Source of the DNA: a virus
Length of the DNA stretch: 33,164 bases
Reading direction: 5' to 3' (one strand)
Virus record (IMG/VR): IMGVR_UViG_3300017779_000065
Coordinates: 1-33,164 of that record
The notes under the pieces were generated by a model, which was not told the origin of the DNA, searched no databases, and saw only the letters and a list, made by a program, of their open reading frames with translations. Shown here one piece after another: positions 1 through 5,688 of this stretch; the stretch's first letter is position 1; each line of letters opens with the position of its first letter. The position numbers and the translations under genes are program-made.

Positions 1-165
1 CGAGCAACAGGTGCTCTTCCTATGTTTGATTTATGGTTCTCAGTAATGGGAACAATCGGATGGTTCGCAGTAGGAATGTTATGGCATGATAGAGCTTTAA
101 TCATGTTGAATGGCGCACTTATATTAGTATTAGTAATGGGATTAATGAAAGCATATTTGATATGA
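1..165 (+). CDS. C-terminal part of a small membrane protein
   Basis: An open frame runs from the first base of the window to a TGA at 163-165, giving 54 residues. The start lies outside the window. The visible part is very hydrophobic, with two probable membrane segments: about residues 9-27 (rich in F, W, V, G) and about 34-52 (rich in L, V, M). A short polar turn (HDR) separates them. The stop overlaps the next start as ATGA, so the gene is translationally coupled to its neighbour. I do not recognise the family. Hydrophobic character and coupling are seen directly; a role as a small phage inner-membrane protein is inference. Confidence 0.6.
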   Translation, partial: RATGALPMFDLWFSVMGTIGWFAVGMLWHDRALIMLNGALILVLVMGLMKAYLI

Positions 166-389
166 AAAAAGAAGAATACGAAAGATATACAGTACATAGA
201 AGTAAAAGAGTAGCAAAGTTTTGGGCAAACAAATCCAATGGAACATATCTAGGATTTAAGGATGATGTCGATTATACCTACGCAGTAGAGAAGTCAGGCA
301 CAACTAAATTAGGACATGATAAGGGTGGATACATAGTAGGATACAAGGACAAATTTGAATTTGTCGTAAGAGAGGATTGGAAACCATGA
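162..389 (+). CDS. Hypothetical 75-aa protein
   Basis: This short soluble protein is rich in Lys, Tyr and Gly, with no signal peptide or membrane segment. Its N-terminus is basic (KKEEYERYTVHRSKR). The rest alternates aromatic and charged residues, which suggests a small beta-rich fold. The start overlaps the upstream stop (ATGA), and its own stop overlaps the start of the next small gene in the same way, so the three form one translational unit. I do not recognise it. The overlaps at both ends argue that it is a real gene. Confidence 0.6.
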   Translation: MKKEEYERYTVHRSKRVAKFWANKSNGTYLGFKDDVDYTYAVEKSGTTKLGHDKGGYIVGYKDKFEFVVREDWKP

Positions 390-502
390 AACAAGTATTA
401 TTAAAATACTGGCGAAAGATAGAACCATATTACTATTGTTATTCTTCTTGGTTATATGCAATAGGTATAGTGTTTATATTACTGTTATTTCTAGGATTGT
501 AA
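386..502 (+). CDS. Small membrane peptide, 38 aa
   Basis: The frame starts at an ATG that overlaps the previous TGA (ATGA) and ends at TAA 500-502, just before the endonuclease gene at 504. The peptide has a short basic, tyrosine-rich N-terminal part (MKQVLLKYWRK, then YYYCYSS). A single C-terminal hydrophobic helix of about 16 residues follows (AIGIVFILLLFLGL). It looks like a one-pass membrane miniprotein. Support comes from its exact fit between two genes and from coupling; there is no family assignment. Confidence 0.5.
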   Translation: MKQVLLKYWRKIEPYYYCYSSWLYAIGIVFILLLFLGL

Positions 503-503
503 A

Positions 504-944
504 ATGTATATCAATCCATTGTTTGATGAATTATCAGATAAAGAGATTCCGACTAAGACATGTCGCAGATGTAATGAAACAAAACACAAATCACTATTTG
601 CTCATAGATCATATAATAAGAACGGACAAGCAGAGTATAAGAATTACTGTATAGAGTGTGATAAGAAATCATCTAAGCAAGTCGCATTAATAAAGAAACA
701 GATCGGCGCTGTTCCTGTCGATCATATATGTGATTGTTGTAAGAGATCAGAAAAAGATATTTTAGATGCGTATAGACTATTTCAAGGAACAATGAAGAAA
801 ACAGTTTGGACTTATGATCATGATCATAAAACAGGAAAGTTTAGAGCAATTATTTGTCAACCATGTAATTCAATCATGGGCAATCTACAAGACAACGAAG
901 ATATAGCAATCAAAGTATTATCGTATATAAGGAAACACGCATGA
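504..944 (+). CDS. Endonuclease VII-like HNH nuclease
   Basis: The 146-aa protein carries the signature of the recombination endonuclease VII family (T4 gp49 type): zinc-binding CxxC pairs at C76/C79 and C118/C121, and between them a DHDH block at 105-108 followed by TGxxRxIxCxxCN (N122) and a downstream GN. A second CxxC...CxxC pair at C20/C23 and C49/C52 suggests an extra N-terminal zinc finger. Family members cleave branched DNA such as Holliday junctions. In phages they either resolve DNA before packaging or act as free-standing HNH nucleases. The stop overlaps the next start (ATGA). The family is clear; the exact role (junction resolution versus homing-type nuclease) cannot be decided here. 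Confidence 0.8.
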   Translation: MYINPLFDELSDKEIPTKTCRRCNETKHKSLFAHRSYNKNGQAEYKNYCIECDKKSSKQVALIKKQIGAVPVDHICDCCKRSEKDILDAYRLFQGTMKKTVWTYDHDHKTGKFRAIICQPCNSIMGNLQDNEDIAIKVLSYIRKHA

Positions 945-1594
945 AGAAAATAATTGTTGGTGGAGATTCTTTTACAGATAAAAACATGCCTAAACATGCT
1001 TTGCCAAAACCACTAGATTTTAAAATGTGGGGAGAACTTATAGGTGAAAAACTTAATTGTGAAGTTATTAATGCTGCAATAAGTGGATATGGTAATCAAG
1101 CAATATATCATAAAACACTAGACGCAATAATGAGTAATAAAGATGCAGATCATGTATTTGTTATGTGGTCTGAATGGACAAGACAAGATTTTTTACTAGA
1201 TACCTTAGATAAATTTGAATATAGAAGTATATGTGTTTATCCATATAGGCAATCTTATGATATTGATAAATGGTATGATGATAGTTTTAATAAAAACTTT
1301 CCTATACAATATGATAAAAATTTTATATCACCAAAGCCTAGTATGGAACAACTTGTAAAAACAAATACAAATTACATGTATTCTATAAAAGTCATATGTG
1401 AAAAATTAAATATACCATATACTACTTGTCAAGCAATGGATACTGGTATTGAGTCACAAACGCAAATTACTATGGTAGATTTACTCAAAAAAGAATATGG
1501 TAAAGATTTTAAGATTAGTAATATAGACGGTCACCCAAATGAGAGAAGTCAAAAGTTTATAGCAAATAAAATGTTAGAGTTTGCAAATGAATGA
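941..1594 (+). CDS. SGNH/GDSL-type hydrolase-like protein
   Basis: The 217-aa protein begins KKIIVGGDSFT, a beta strand followed by a GDS block with the likely nucleophile Ser10. A Gly-Asn block lies at SGYGNQ (49-54). The C-terminus has DGHPN (D196, H198) where the family carries its catalytic Asp/His, followed by a final helix. These are the blocks of SGNH hydrolases, which act as esterases or acetyl-esterases on lipids or polysaccharides. WSEWTR (76-81) marks the central strand. There is no signal peptide, so it acts in the cytoplasm or in the virion. Coupled by ATGA to the endonuclease gene and overlapping the next gene by 8 nt. The substrate is unknown; surface-sugar deacetylation is only a guess. 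Confidence 0.65.
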   Translation: MKKIIVGGDSFTDKNMPKHALPKPLDFKMWGELIGEKLNCEVINAAISGYGNQAIYHKTLDAIMSNKDADHVFVMWSEWTRQDFLLDTLDKFEYRSICVYPYRQSYDIDKWYDDSFNKNFPIQYDKNFISPKPSMEQLVKTNTNYMYSIKVICEKLNIPYTTCQAMDTGIESQTQITMVDLLKKEYGKDFKISNIDGHPNERSQKFIANKMLEFANE

Positions 1595-2234
1595 TGTATT
1601 AGTATCATATCAAGGTGGTCAATTTGGAGATTGGTTAAGATACTTCATCGCACAACACGATGGCTTTGAGAAGTTTAAAGATGTACAAACAAAACCAATA
1701 CCAGAACGTAATGACCCTGTATTTCCTAACTTTAGTTTTGAGAATATGAACAAGATCAGTTTACATAGGTGGAATACACTAGAAGAGTTTAAGTCTCAAC
1801 TCATAGAATCTAATTTAAGACAAGTGTATAAACCAACTGCATGGGCACACAATATCGCACACAACCCAGAGAACTACTATAACGATAACGTTGATTGGAA
1901 ATACTATAACATAGTAAGACAGACGAATATGAGTATAATATTTGTCAGTTTAGACCCATTGTCGGAATTGTTTGAAGTGTATCTAAAAAGACAGACACAG
2001 TACACAACAGGAAATATACTATCTGAAGAGGACTTTAGAGATAGTTGTTATAAGAGTTATATACACAAAGAATTTCCTAAACATGAATTAAACCATGTAG
2101 TAAGAATAGATCAACTCGCAGAGTATAATGAAGAGGAGTATGCGAAACTTACAAAATTTTTAAAAATGAAACCATTAAGCAATTGGAAGCATTATGTAAA
2201 ACAACTTGACTTAGTAAAGGACCCATCGAAATGA
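1587..2234 (+). CDS. Tandem paralogue A, sulfotransferase-like (degenerate)
   Basis: This 215-aa protein is one of two adjacent paralogues. I start it at ATG 1587 rather than the TTG six bases upstream, because the second copy begins with exactly the same residues (MNDVLVSY). It opens with a strand and a glycine-rich turn, SYQGGQFGDWLRYFI. This resembles the 5'-phosphosulfate-binding loop of sulfotransferases (YPKSGTTWL) but lacks the lysine. Further on, IFVSLDPLSELFEVYLKR resembles the 3'-phosphate-binding strand and helix, again without the usual arginine. The C-terminus has EEYAKLTKFLKMKPLSNWKHYV. The family assignment is inference; a catalytically dead or altered enzyme is possible. It overlaps both neighbours by a few bases. 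Confidence 0.6.
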   Translation: MNDVLVSYQGGQFGDWLRYFIAQHDGFEKFKDVQTKPIPERNDPVFPNFSFENMNKISLHRWNTLEEFKSQLIESNLRQVYKPTAWAHNIAHNPENYYNDNVDWKYYNIVRQTNMSIIFVSLDPLSELFEVYLKRQTQYTTGNILSEEDFRDSCYKSYIHKEFPKHELNHVVRIDQLAEYNEEEYAKLTKFLKMKPLSNWKHYVKQLDLVKDPSK

Positions 2235-2857
2235 ATGATGTATTAGTATCATATTTTCCTGGCGAATTTGGAGATTGGTTAAGATACTTTATCGCAGAGC
2301 ATGACGGTTTCGAAAGATTTACATATCCACCAATGTCAAAAACATTACCACGTTTTAATATTGATAATGAATTTTATCACACAGGAATTGATTTAGATCG
2401 TTGGAATACACTAGAGGAGTTTAAGTCTCAACTGATAGAATCTAATTTGCGACAAGTGTACAAACCTCGACCATGGACACATACAATAGCACATAACCCA
2501 GAAGATTTTGATGCTGATACTGATTGGAAATACTATGATATAGCAAGACAAACAAACATGAGTATAGTATTTGTTAAACTCAATCCTTTATCCGAATTAT
2601 TTGAGACATATATCAAGAGAAAGATGATGAATGTATTTAAGAAGAATGTATTATCGGAAGAACAATTGCGATATAGTTGCCAGAAGAGTTATATACATAA
2701 AGAATATCCTCAACATGAATTGAACCATGTAATAGAGATAAACGCACTAGCAGATTATGACGAACAAGAGTATAATAAACTGACAACGTTTCTAAGAATG
2801 ACACCATTGAATAATTGGAAATCATATGTAAAGAAACTAGAAAAGGTAAAACTATGA
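2231..2857 (+). CDS. Tandem paralogue B, sulfotransferase-like (degenerate)
   Basis: The 208-aa second copy of the tandem pair starts with ATG overlapping the upstream TGA. It shares blocks with copy A along the whole length: the N-terminal SYFPGEFGDWLRYFIA, HRW/DRWNTLEEFKSQLIES, the WTHTIAHNPED region, FVKLNPLSELFETYIKR, and the C-terminal EYNKLTTFLRMTPLNNWKSYV. DNA identity is also high in the first 60 bases of each copy, so the duplication is fairly recent. As in copy A, the putative phosphosulfate loop has no lysine. No signal peptide or membrane segment is seen. Function is unknown, and the sulfotransferase-like fold is a hypothesis. The last bases overlap the thyX start (ATGA). Confidence 0.6.
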   Translation: MNDVLVSYFPGEFGDWLRYFIAEHDGFERFTYPPMSKTLPRFNIDNEFYHTGIDLDRWNTLEEFKSQLIESNLRQVYKPRPWTHTIAHNPEDFDADTDWKYYDIARQTNMSIVFVKLNPLSELFETYIKRKMMNVFKKNVLSEEQLRYSCQKSYIHKEYPQHELNHVIEINALADYDEQEYNKLTTFLRMTPLNNWKSYVKKLEKVKL

Positions 2858-3516
2858 GTCATGTAAAACTAATATCCTATACAACAAACGGACAAGAGGA
2901 TACACTATCGGAGATTGTCGCACATTGCGCCAGAGTATCAAATCCTAGTAATCAAAATAACAAATCCACAGCGCATAAATTGTTAAACTATCTCAAGGAA
3001 CATAAACACTGGTCACCCTTTGAAATGGTCAATATCTGTTTAGAGATCAACACAACAAGAGACATCGCAAGACAAATACTCAGACATAGAAGTTTCACAT
3101 TTCAAGAGTTTTCACAAAGATACGCTAATCCTAAAGACTTGGATACTATGTTCACAACAAGAGAGACCCGCCTACAGGATAAAACCAATCGACAAAACAG
3201 TATAGAGATAGAAACCGACCCTTCGCTCGCTGAGAACTCGGGCTATTTAAACCTCATTACAGAATGGGGACAAAGACAACGATCAGTAATCAACGCAGCA
3301 CAAAAAGCATACGAATGGGCAATAGAGAATAACATTGCAAAAGAACAAGCAAGATCAGTATTACCAGAGGGATTAACAATGTCTAGACTATACATGAACG
3401 GAACACTAAGGTCTTGGCTTCATTACTTTGATACAAGATGCAATGCAGATACGCAAAAGGAACATAGACAAATAGCAACAGCGTCAAGAGACATCATAAC
3501 TAAACTCATACAGTAA
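2854..3516 (+). CDS. thyX: Flavin-dependent thymidylate synthase ThyX
   Basis: This 220-aa protein carries the ThyX signature RHRSFTFQEFS (R77, H78, R79, S87; the RHR-X7-S motif), preceded by HWSPFEM (52-58) and followed by SQRY. The C-terminal part has ARSVLPEGL and the Arg/His-rich helix expected of the family. ThyX methylates dUMP to dTMP using methylene-tetrahydrofolate and reduced FAD, supplying thymidylate for phage DNA synthesis. I choose ATG 2854, which overlaps the previous stop as ATGA. An in-frame ATG at 2815 lies inside the upstream gene and would add 13 residues not typical of the family. Length matches normal ThyX, and the enzyme appears intact. Confidence 0.95.
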   Translation: MSHVKLISYTTNGQEDTLSEIVAHCARVSNPSNQNNKSTAHKLLNYLKEHKHWSPFEMVNICLEINTTRDIARQILRHRSFTFQEFSQRYANPKDLDTMFTTRETRLQDKTNRQNSIEIETDPSLAENSGYLNLITEWGQRQRSVINAAQKAYEWAIENNIAKEQARSVLPEGLTMSRLYMNGTLRSWLHYFDTRCNADTQKEHRQIATASRDIITKLIQ

Positions 3517-3517
3517 A

Positions 3518-3525
3518 TATAAATA
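3518..3525 (+). promoter_or_regulatory. T4-type late promoter (TATAAATA)
   Basis: An exact TATAAATA lies just after the thyX stop and 24 nt before the start codon at 3550. A transcript starting 6-7 nt downstream would include the AGGAG at 3536-3540. T4-like phages use this octamer as the late -10 element, recognised by the gp55-type sigma factor. Confidence 0.7.
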
Positions 3526-3549
3526 GCATTGTGTAAGGAGAACAACGCA

Positions 3550-3768
3550 ATGAAAATACTATTAACATTAATACTATGCAGTGGAATAGCTGGAGAATGC
3601 TTGCCAGGATATGATTGGCCAGTAGAATTTGACAGTTATTACGAATGTCTGCAAGAAGGCAATATACAAGCATATAACAAACTAGCACTCATAGGCCCAG
3701 AAGAGGTCAATGAATTTCGTATGTTTGTGAAGTTTAATTGTAGTCCCTCAGAGAGAGTAGATACATGA
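3550..3768 (+). CDS. Small secreted cysteine-containing protein
   Basis: ATG 3550 is chosen over an in-frame upstream ATG at 3529 because AGGAG sits 9 nt before it and because it starts a clean signal sequence (MKILLTLILCSGIAG). The 72-aa product has cysteines at 10, 17, 33 and 64, and a mature part with Trp-Pro and a Tyr-Tyr-x-Cys motif. Small secreted proteins of this pattern (short leader, ECLP, a central YxC, a C-terminal FxC) are, as far as I recall, common in marine T4-like phages, but their role is unknown. A late promoter precedes it. Export to the periplasm is inferred from the leader. Confidence 0.75.
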   Translation: MKILLTLILCSGIAGECLPGYDWPVEFDSYYECLQEGNIQAYNKLALIGPEEVNEFRMFVKFNCSPSERVDT

Positions 3769-3923
3769 TGAATACATGTAAACTCTGTAATTGTGAATGT
3801 CATTGTAATATGCCCTTACATACACCTTCTAACGAACTCGATACAGGAGGCCCTTGTATATGTGAGAAATGTGATTGTACTAACATAGAGGATGGTATTC
3901 CTTATGTAGATACAGGGGACTAA
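3765..3923 (+). CDS. Cysteine-rich metallothionein-like peptide, 52 aa
   Basis: The start (ATG 3765 or the adjacent ATG 3768) overlaps the upstream TGA. The peptide has nine cysteines in two clusters. The first, C5, C8, C10, C12 and C14, has the pattern CxxCxCxCxC with a histidine at 13. The second, C31, C33, C36 and C38, has the pattern CxCxxCxC and is almost a mirror of the first. A 16-residue linker containing His19 and Pro separates them, and the C-terminal tail is acidic. No hydrophobic segment is present. Repeated CxC and CxxC pairs are the hallmark of metallothioneins and small zinc-cluster proteins. A metal-binding role is inference from composition; no specific family is recognised. 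It lies in a short late operon between two secreted or membrane peptides. Confidence 0.65.
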   Translation: MMNTCKLCNCECHCNMPLHTPSNELDTGGPCICEKCDCTNIEDGIPYVDTGD

Positions 3924-3947
3924 GCGGAACAATGGAGAACAATCACT

Positions 3948-4064
3948 ATGGACAGGATAATCATTGTCATACTCATACTCTCATTCTGTACAGTTGCATT
4001 GTGTAGTAAAGACCCTCATACTATAATACGAGATATGCGACAATCTACGGAAAAGGTACAATAA
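3948..4064 (+). CDS. Small membrane or signal-anchored peptide, 38 aa
   Basis: ATG 3948 has GGAG at 3934-3937 upstream. The peptide opens with one basic residue and a strong hydrophobic helix (DRIIIVILILSFCTVALC), followed by a short polar tail rich in Arg, Lys and Gln. This fits a signal anchor or a small secreted peptide; no good lipobox is visible. An ATG at 3932 in another frame gives only 24 residues and is less likely. It is probably the last gene of the operon begun at the 3518 promoter. Function unknown. Confidence 0.45.
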   Translation: MDRIIIVILILSFCTVALCSKDPHTIIRDMRQSTEKVQ

Positions 4065-4305
4065 AACATTGAGTCGTTGTGTTTAAAGTCTGCGGCCACT
4101 CGGCAATTTTCTGAGACACACTGAGATTACCCCATAGAGCATTCACAGCGTACACACAGCGTATGCTCCATCTAGCTGCATATGCAACACATCAAATAAC
4201 ATTCAAGCCAATCAGCATCGCCGAGCATCGCAACAAGCAAGCGGCCTGCAGTCATTCTACCCCTGATACAGTCTAAAAAAAATGAGTATATAACCAAATT
4301 AACCC
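4065..4305. other. Non-coding stretch, locally GC-richer
   Basis: I find no open frame longer than about 30 codons here on either strand. Base composition differs from the surroundings: 32 of 60 bases are G or C in 4201-4260. It contains short direct repeats (CACAGCGTA at 4144-4152 and 4155-4163; AGCATCGC at 4214-4221 and 4224-4231) and a TGCATATGCA palindrome at 4177-4186. It leads directly into the strong promoter at 4306. It may be a regulatory or RNA-coding segment, but I cannot assign one. Confidence 0.4.
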
Positions 4306-4334
4306 TTGACAAGTTTTGTATATACCTGTATAAT
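4306..4334 (+). promoter_or_regulatory. Perfect consensus sigma70 promoter
   Basis: TTGACA at 4306-4311 and TATAAT at 4329-4334 are separated by exactly 17 nt. This is the full bacterial housekeeping consensus, as used by early promoters of T4-like phages. Transcription would begin near 4341, about 37 nt before the ATG of the 49-aa peptide. Confidence 0.85.
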
Positions 4335-4377
4335 GACTCTGAGGGTCAAAAGAATAGCTGTATCTAAATAGATCATT

Positions 4378-4527
4378 ATGTGGCATCATCCGTCTTATTA
4401 CAAACGTCTCGCAGAAATACGCAGAGAGGAAGAGAAAAAAGAAAAGAAAAAGGCCTTGACAAAGGCTGAGTTATCTGATAGGATAGAAAAGCAAACTAAG
4501 GAAAGCATCAGCGATTGCTTAGAGTGA
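4378..4527 (+). CDS. Early 49-aa charged peptide
   Basis: This small frame is the first start codon downstream of the perfect sigma70 promoter. It begins MWHHPSYYKRLAEIRR and continues with a dense run of Glu and Lys (residues 17-29) and a second amphipathic stretch (LTKAELSDRIEKQTKES). It is almost certainly helical, perhaps a coiled coil. There is no membrane segment or cysteine cluster. No clear ribosome-binding site precedes it, which is not rare in this window. Small charged early phage proteins often bind host proteins, but here that is only an inference from position and composition. Confidence 0.55.
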   Translation: MWHHPSYYKRLAEIRREEEKKEKKKALTKAELSDRIEKQTKESISDCLE

Positions 4528-4841
4528 TTCCTTTCTTTGCATTCTCTATGGCATTCTGAATTAAGGATGTTGTGGCCCACATAGGTTTCTCACCGAAAGT
4601 TCTCTCATTAGAGTGTGGGGTGGAAGTTTCAGACACTGCCATAGAGATCATTCATCATACGCAATAGTTGTACGGGCGCCTTATATCAAAGGTGGTGCTG
4701 GTAATCTATAAAGTACAGTAGACCTTTGTATATGTCGCAGAGGGTTATTCATCTGAGAGAACGCAAAGACACTGCCCCCCTAAAACTGAGCGTAGTTCAT
4801 GTACATGTGACCTCTCAAAATTTTGGGATATATTTTTTTAC
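4528..4841. other. Non-coding stretch before the tRNA
   Basis: No convincing gene is present; the longest forward frame (4732-4845, 37 codons) lacks a ribosome-binding site and any recognisable character. The stretch contains AGACACTGCC twice (4631-4640 and 4767-4776), a CATGTACATG palindrome (4798-4807), and near its end an AT-rich hairpin with a T run. It would be transcribed from the 4306 promoter as a long 3' region of the peptide mRNA or as an untranslated RNA. Confidence 0.4.
4814..4839 (+). terminator. Possible weak intrinsic terminator
   Basis: CTCAAAATTTTGGG can fold into a short hairpin (C-G, T-G and A-T pairs), followed by ATA and a T-rich tract ending in seven Ts at 4833-4839. 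It lies just upstream of the tRNA promoter, where a terminator would make sense. The stem is AT-rich and short, so it is weak. Confidence 0.25.
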
Positions 4842-4870
4842 TTGACTTGGTAATGCGAATGTGTTATATT
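4842..4870 (+). promoter_or_regulatory. sigma70-type promoter for the tRNA
   Basis: TTGACT at 4842-4847 and TATATT at 4865-4870 have a 17-nt spacer. Transcription would start near 4877, about 17 nt upstream of the mature tRNA. Confidence 0.7.
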
Positions 4871-4893
4871 GACAATACAACGTGTGGGTGTAT

Positions 4894-4970
4894 GATCTCG
4901 TAGCTCAGTTGGATAGAGCAATAGTCTTCTAAACTATAGGTCGTAGGTTCGAATCCTACCGAGATCGCCA
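4894..4970 (+). tRNA. tRNA-Arg (anticodon TCT)
   Basis: The 77-nt sequence folds as a standard cloverleaf: acceptor GATCTCG pairs fully with CGAGATC; D stem GCTC/GAGC with the loop GG; anticodon stem ATAGT/ACTAT with loop CTTCTAA (anticodon TCT); T stem GTAGG/CCTAC with loop TTCGAAT; discriminator G and an encoded CCA. It reads AGA, which is by far the most visible arginine codon in the phage structural genes here. It is the only tRNA in the window and has its own sigma70-like promoter, so it probably supplements a low-abundance host tRNA. Confidence 0.95.
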
Positions 4971-5021
4971 CTCGTATTAATCTAACACTTTGAGTCGTTC
5001 TTGTTTTGTTCTACATATGTT

Positions 5022-5066
5022 CTAGGTCAGCGAGCGAAAAAGTGTTGTGAATCCTAGCGTTTTTTT
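5022..5066 (+). terminator. Possible terminator after the tRNA
   Basis: CTAGG (5022-5026) can pair with CCTAG (5053-5057), followed by CG and a run of seven Ts (5060-5066). A wider inverted repeat, AACACTTT (4984-4991) and AAAGTGTT (5039-5046), could form a competing structure. The position between the tRNA and the next promoter fits a terminator, but the loop is long and the stem short. Confidence 0.3.
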
Positions 5067-5069
5067 CTA

Positions 5070-5098
5070 TTGACAAGGTGGGCGATTTCTGATAGTAT
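5070..5098 (+). promoter_or_regulatory. sigma70-type early promoter
   Basis: TTGACA at 5070-5075 and TAGTAT at 5093-5098 are 17 nt apart. Transcription would begin near 5105, 20 nt before ATG 5125. It probably drives the operon of four small genes through 6116. Confidence 0.75.
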
Positions 5099-5124
5099 AT
5101 TTGTATATGATAAAAAACTATACA

Positions 5125-5280
5125 ATGAAAAAGTACGCAGTAAGATTAAAAAGATTACAATCACGAATCGATACTGCAAAACAAGTATTATATTCGGATG
5201 CAAACGCAAAGAAAACTTTGTTCGATGTAATGCAAGAGATCAATCAACTACCAATGAAGAGAGGAATATATGTCAGATAA
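5125..5280 (+). CDS. Hypothetical 51-aa helical protein
   Basis: This is the first gene after the early promoter. The peptide is basic at the N-terminus (KKYAVRLKRLQSRI) and has heptad-like hydrophobic spacing (L, L, I, V, L), which suggests a helical hairpin or coiled coil. It overlaps the next gene by 11 nt. A longer frame in another phase over the same region begins with a TTG inside the promoter -35 box and is not credible. No clear ribosome-binding site is seen. Family unknown. Confidence 0.5.
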   Translation: MKKYAVRLKRLQSRIDTAKQVLYSDANAKKTLFDVMQEINQLPMKRGIYVR

Positions 5281-5476
5281 TTTTGTCGTAGAAGTAAAAA
5301 CTTATATGAATGATTTGATTACTAAGAATGTATCTAACAAAACTAAACTGTGGGATTTGCCTACTAAGTTAGACATCATAAGAAAGGTCCATAAGAAGTA
5401 CGGAAACTTCGGAAGTGACATCGCAAAAGCGGAATGGGTCCGAATCAAAGAAAACAATGAGAGGGAAATGATATGA
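5270..5476 (+). CDS. Hypothetical 68-aa protein
   Basis: A strong purine-rich ribosome-binding site (AGAGAGGA) lies just upstream of ATG 5270. The protein is helical and charged, with SNKTKLWDLPTKLDIIRKVHKKYGNFG in the middle and AKAEWVRIKEN near the end. No membrane segment or metal-binding pattern is present. Its stop overlaps the next start, so it is coupled within the early operon. Function is not recognised. Confidence 0.65.
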   Translation: MSDNFVVEVKTYMNDLITKNVSNKTKLWDLPTKLDIIRKVHKKYGNFGSDIAKAEWVRIKENNEREMI

Positions 5477-5688
5477 GCTCAGTAGATGATAGAGATATAG
5501 ATAAGTCATTTGAAAATGAAAGTACAAGAGATACTACACCGATGGTATCTATTTCATTAAAGGACTATGACAAACTTAAAGAGAAATCTAAATATATTAC
5601 AGACAAAAGTTTAATTGAGTATATTGATAAGATAGAGTTCTTTGTTAAGGAATTAAGAAAACATATAGTAAGGACGGATATATCATAA
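5473..5688 (+). CDS. Hypothetical 71-aa acidic/coiled-coil protein
   Basis: The start overlaps the previous stop (ATGA). The N-terminal third is acidic and probably disordered (SSVDDRDIDKSFENES); the rest forms charged helices (SLKDYDKLKEKSKY, then LIEYIDKIEFFVKELRKHI) with leucine/isoleucine spacing typical of a coiled coil. The stop shares a base with the start of the following gene. It is probably a small oligomeric phage protein; no family is recognised. Confidence 0.65.
   Translation: MSSVDDRDIDKSFENESTRDTTPMVSISLKDYDKLKEKSKYITDKSLIEYIDKIEFFVKELRKHIVRTDIS

Larger units (their letters stand above)
1587..2857 (+). repeat. Tandem gene duplication (two copies of about 640 bp)
   Basis: The two coding regions starting at 1587 and 2231 are direct repeats about 644 bp apart. 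Identical stretches include the first 24 bases of each gene and the block encoding FGDWLRY. A central block around 1770-1820 and 2400-2455 encodes RWNTLEEFKSQLIESNLRQV with few changes. The middle and C-terminal parts have diverged more. Confidence 0.85.

Noticed and set aside
436-654. A 72-codon frame overlapping the endonuclease gene
   Set aside because: It is a shadow of the endonuclease gene and the small membrane peptide in another phase, with no motif or coupling.
4398-4580. Minus-strand 60-codon frame opposite the 49-aa peptide
   Set aside because: Its Phe/Ser run is only the complement of the Lys/Glu codons of the + strand peptide, and no promoter or ribosome-binding site serves it.
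4732-4845. 37-codon forward frame in the pre-tRNA region
   Set aside because: No ribosome-binding site, no recognisable character, and it runs into the tRNA promoter.
4869-4896. Second TTGACA ending in TATGAT at the tRNA start
   Set aside because: It would start transcription inside the tRNA. The upstream TTGACT/TATATT pair fits the tRNA better.
5070-5291. A 73-codon frame over the first early-operon gene
   Set aside because: It begins with TTG inside the -35 box of the promoter and is in a different phase from the better-placed 5125-5280 frame. Its product looks random.
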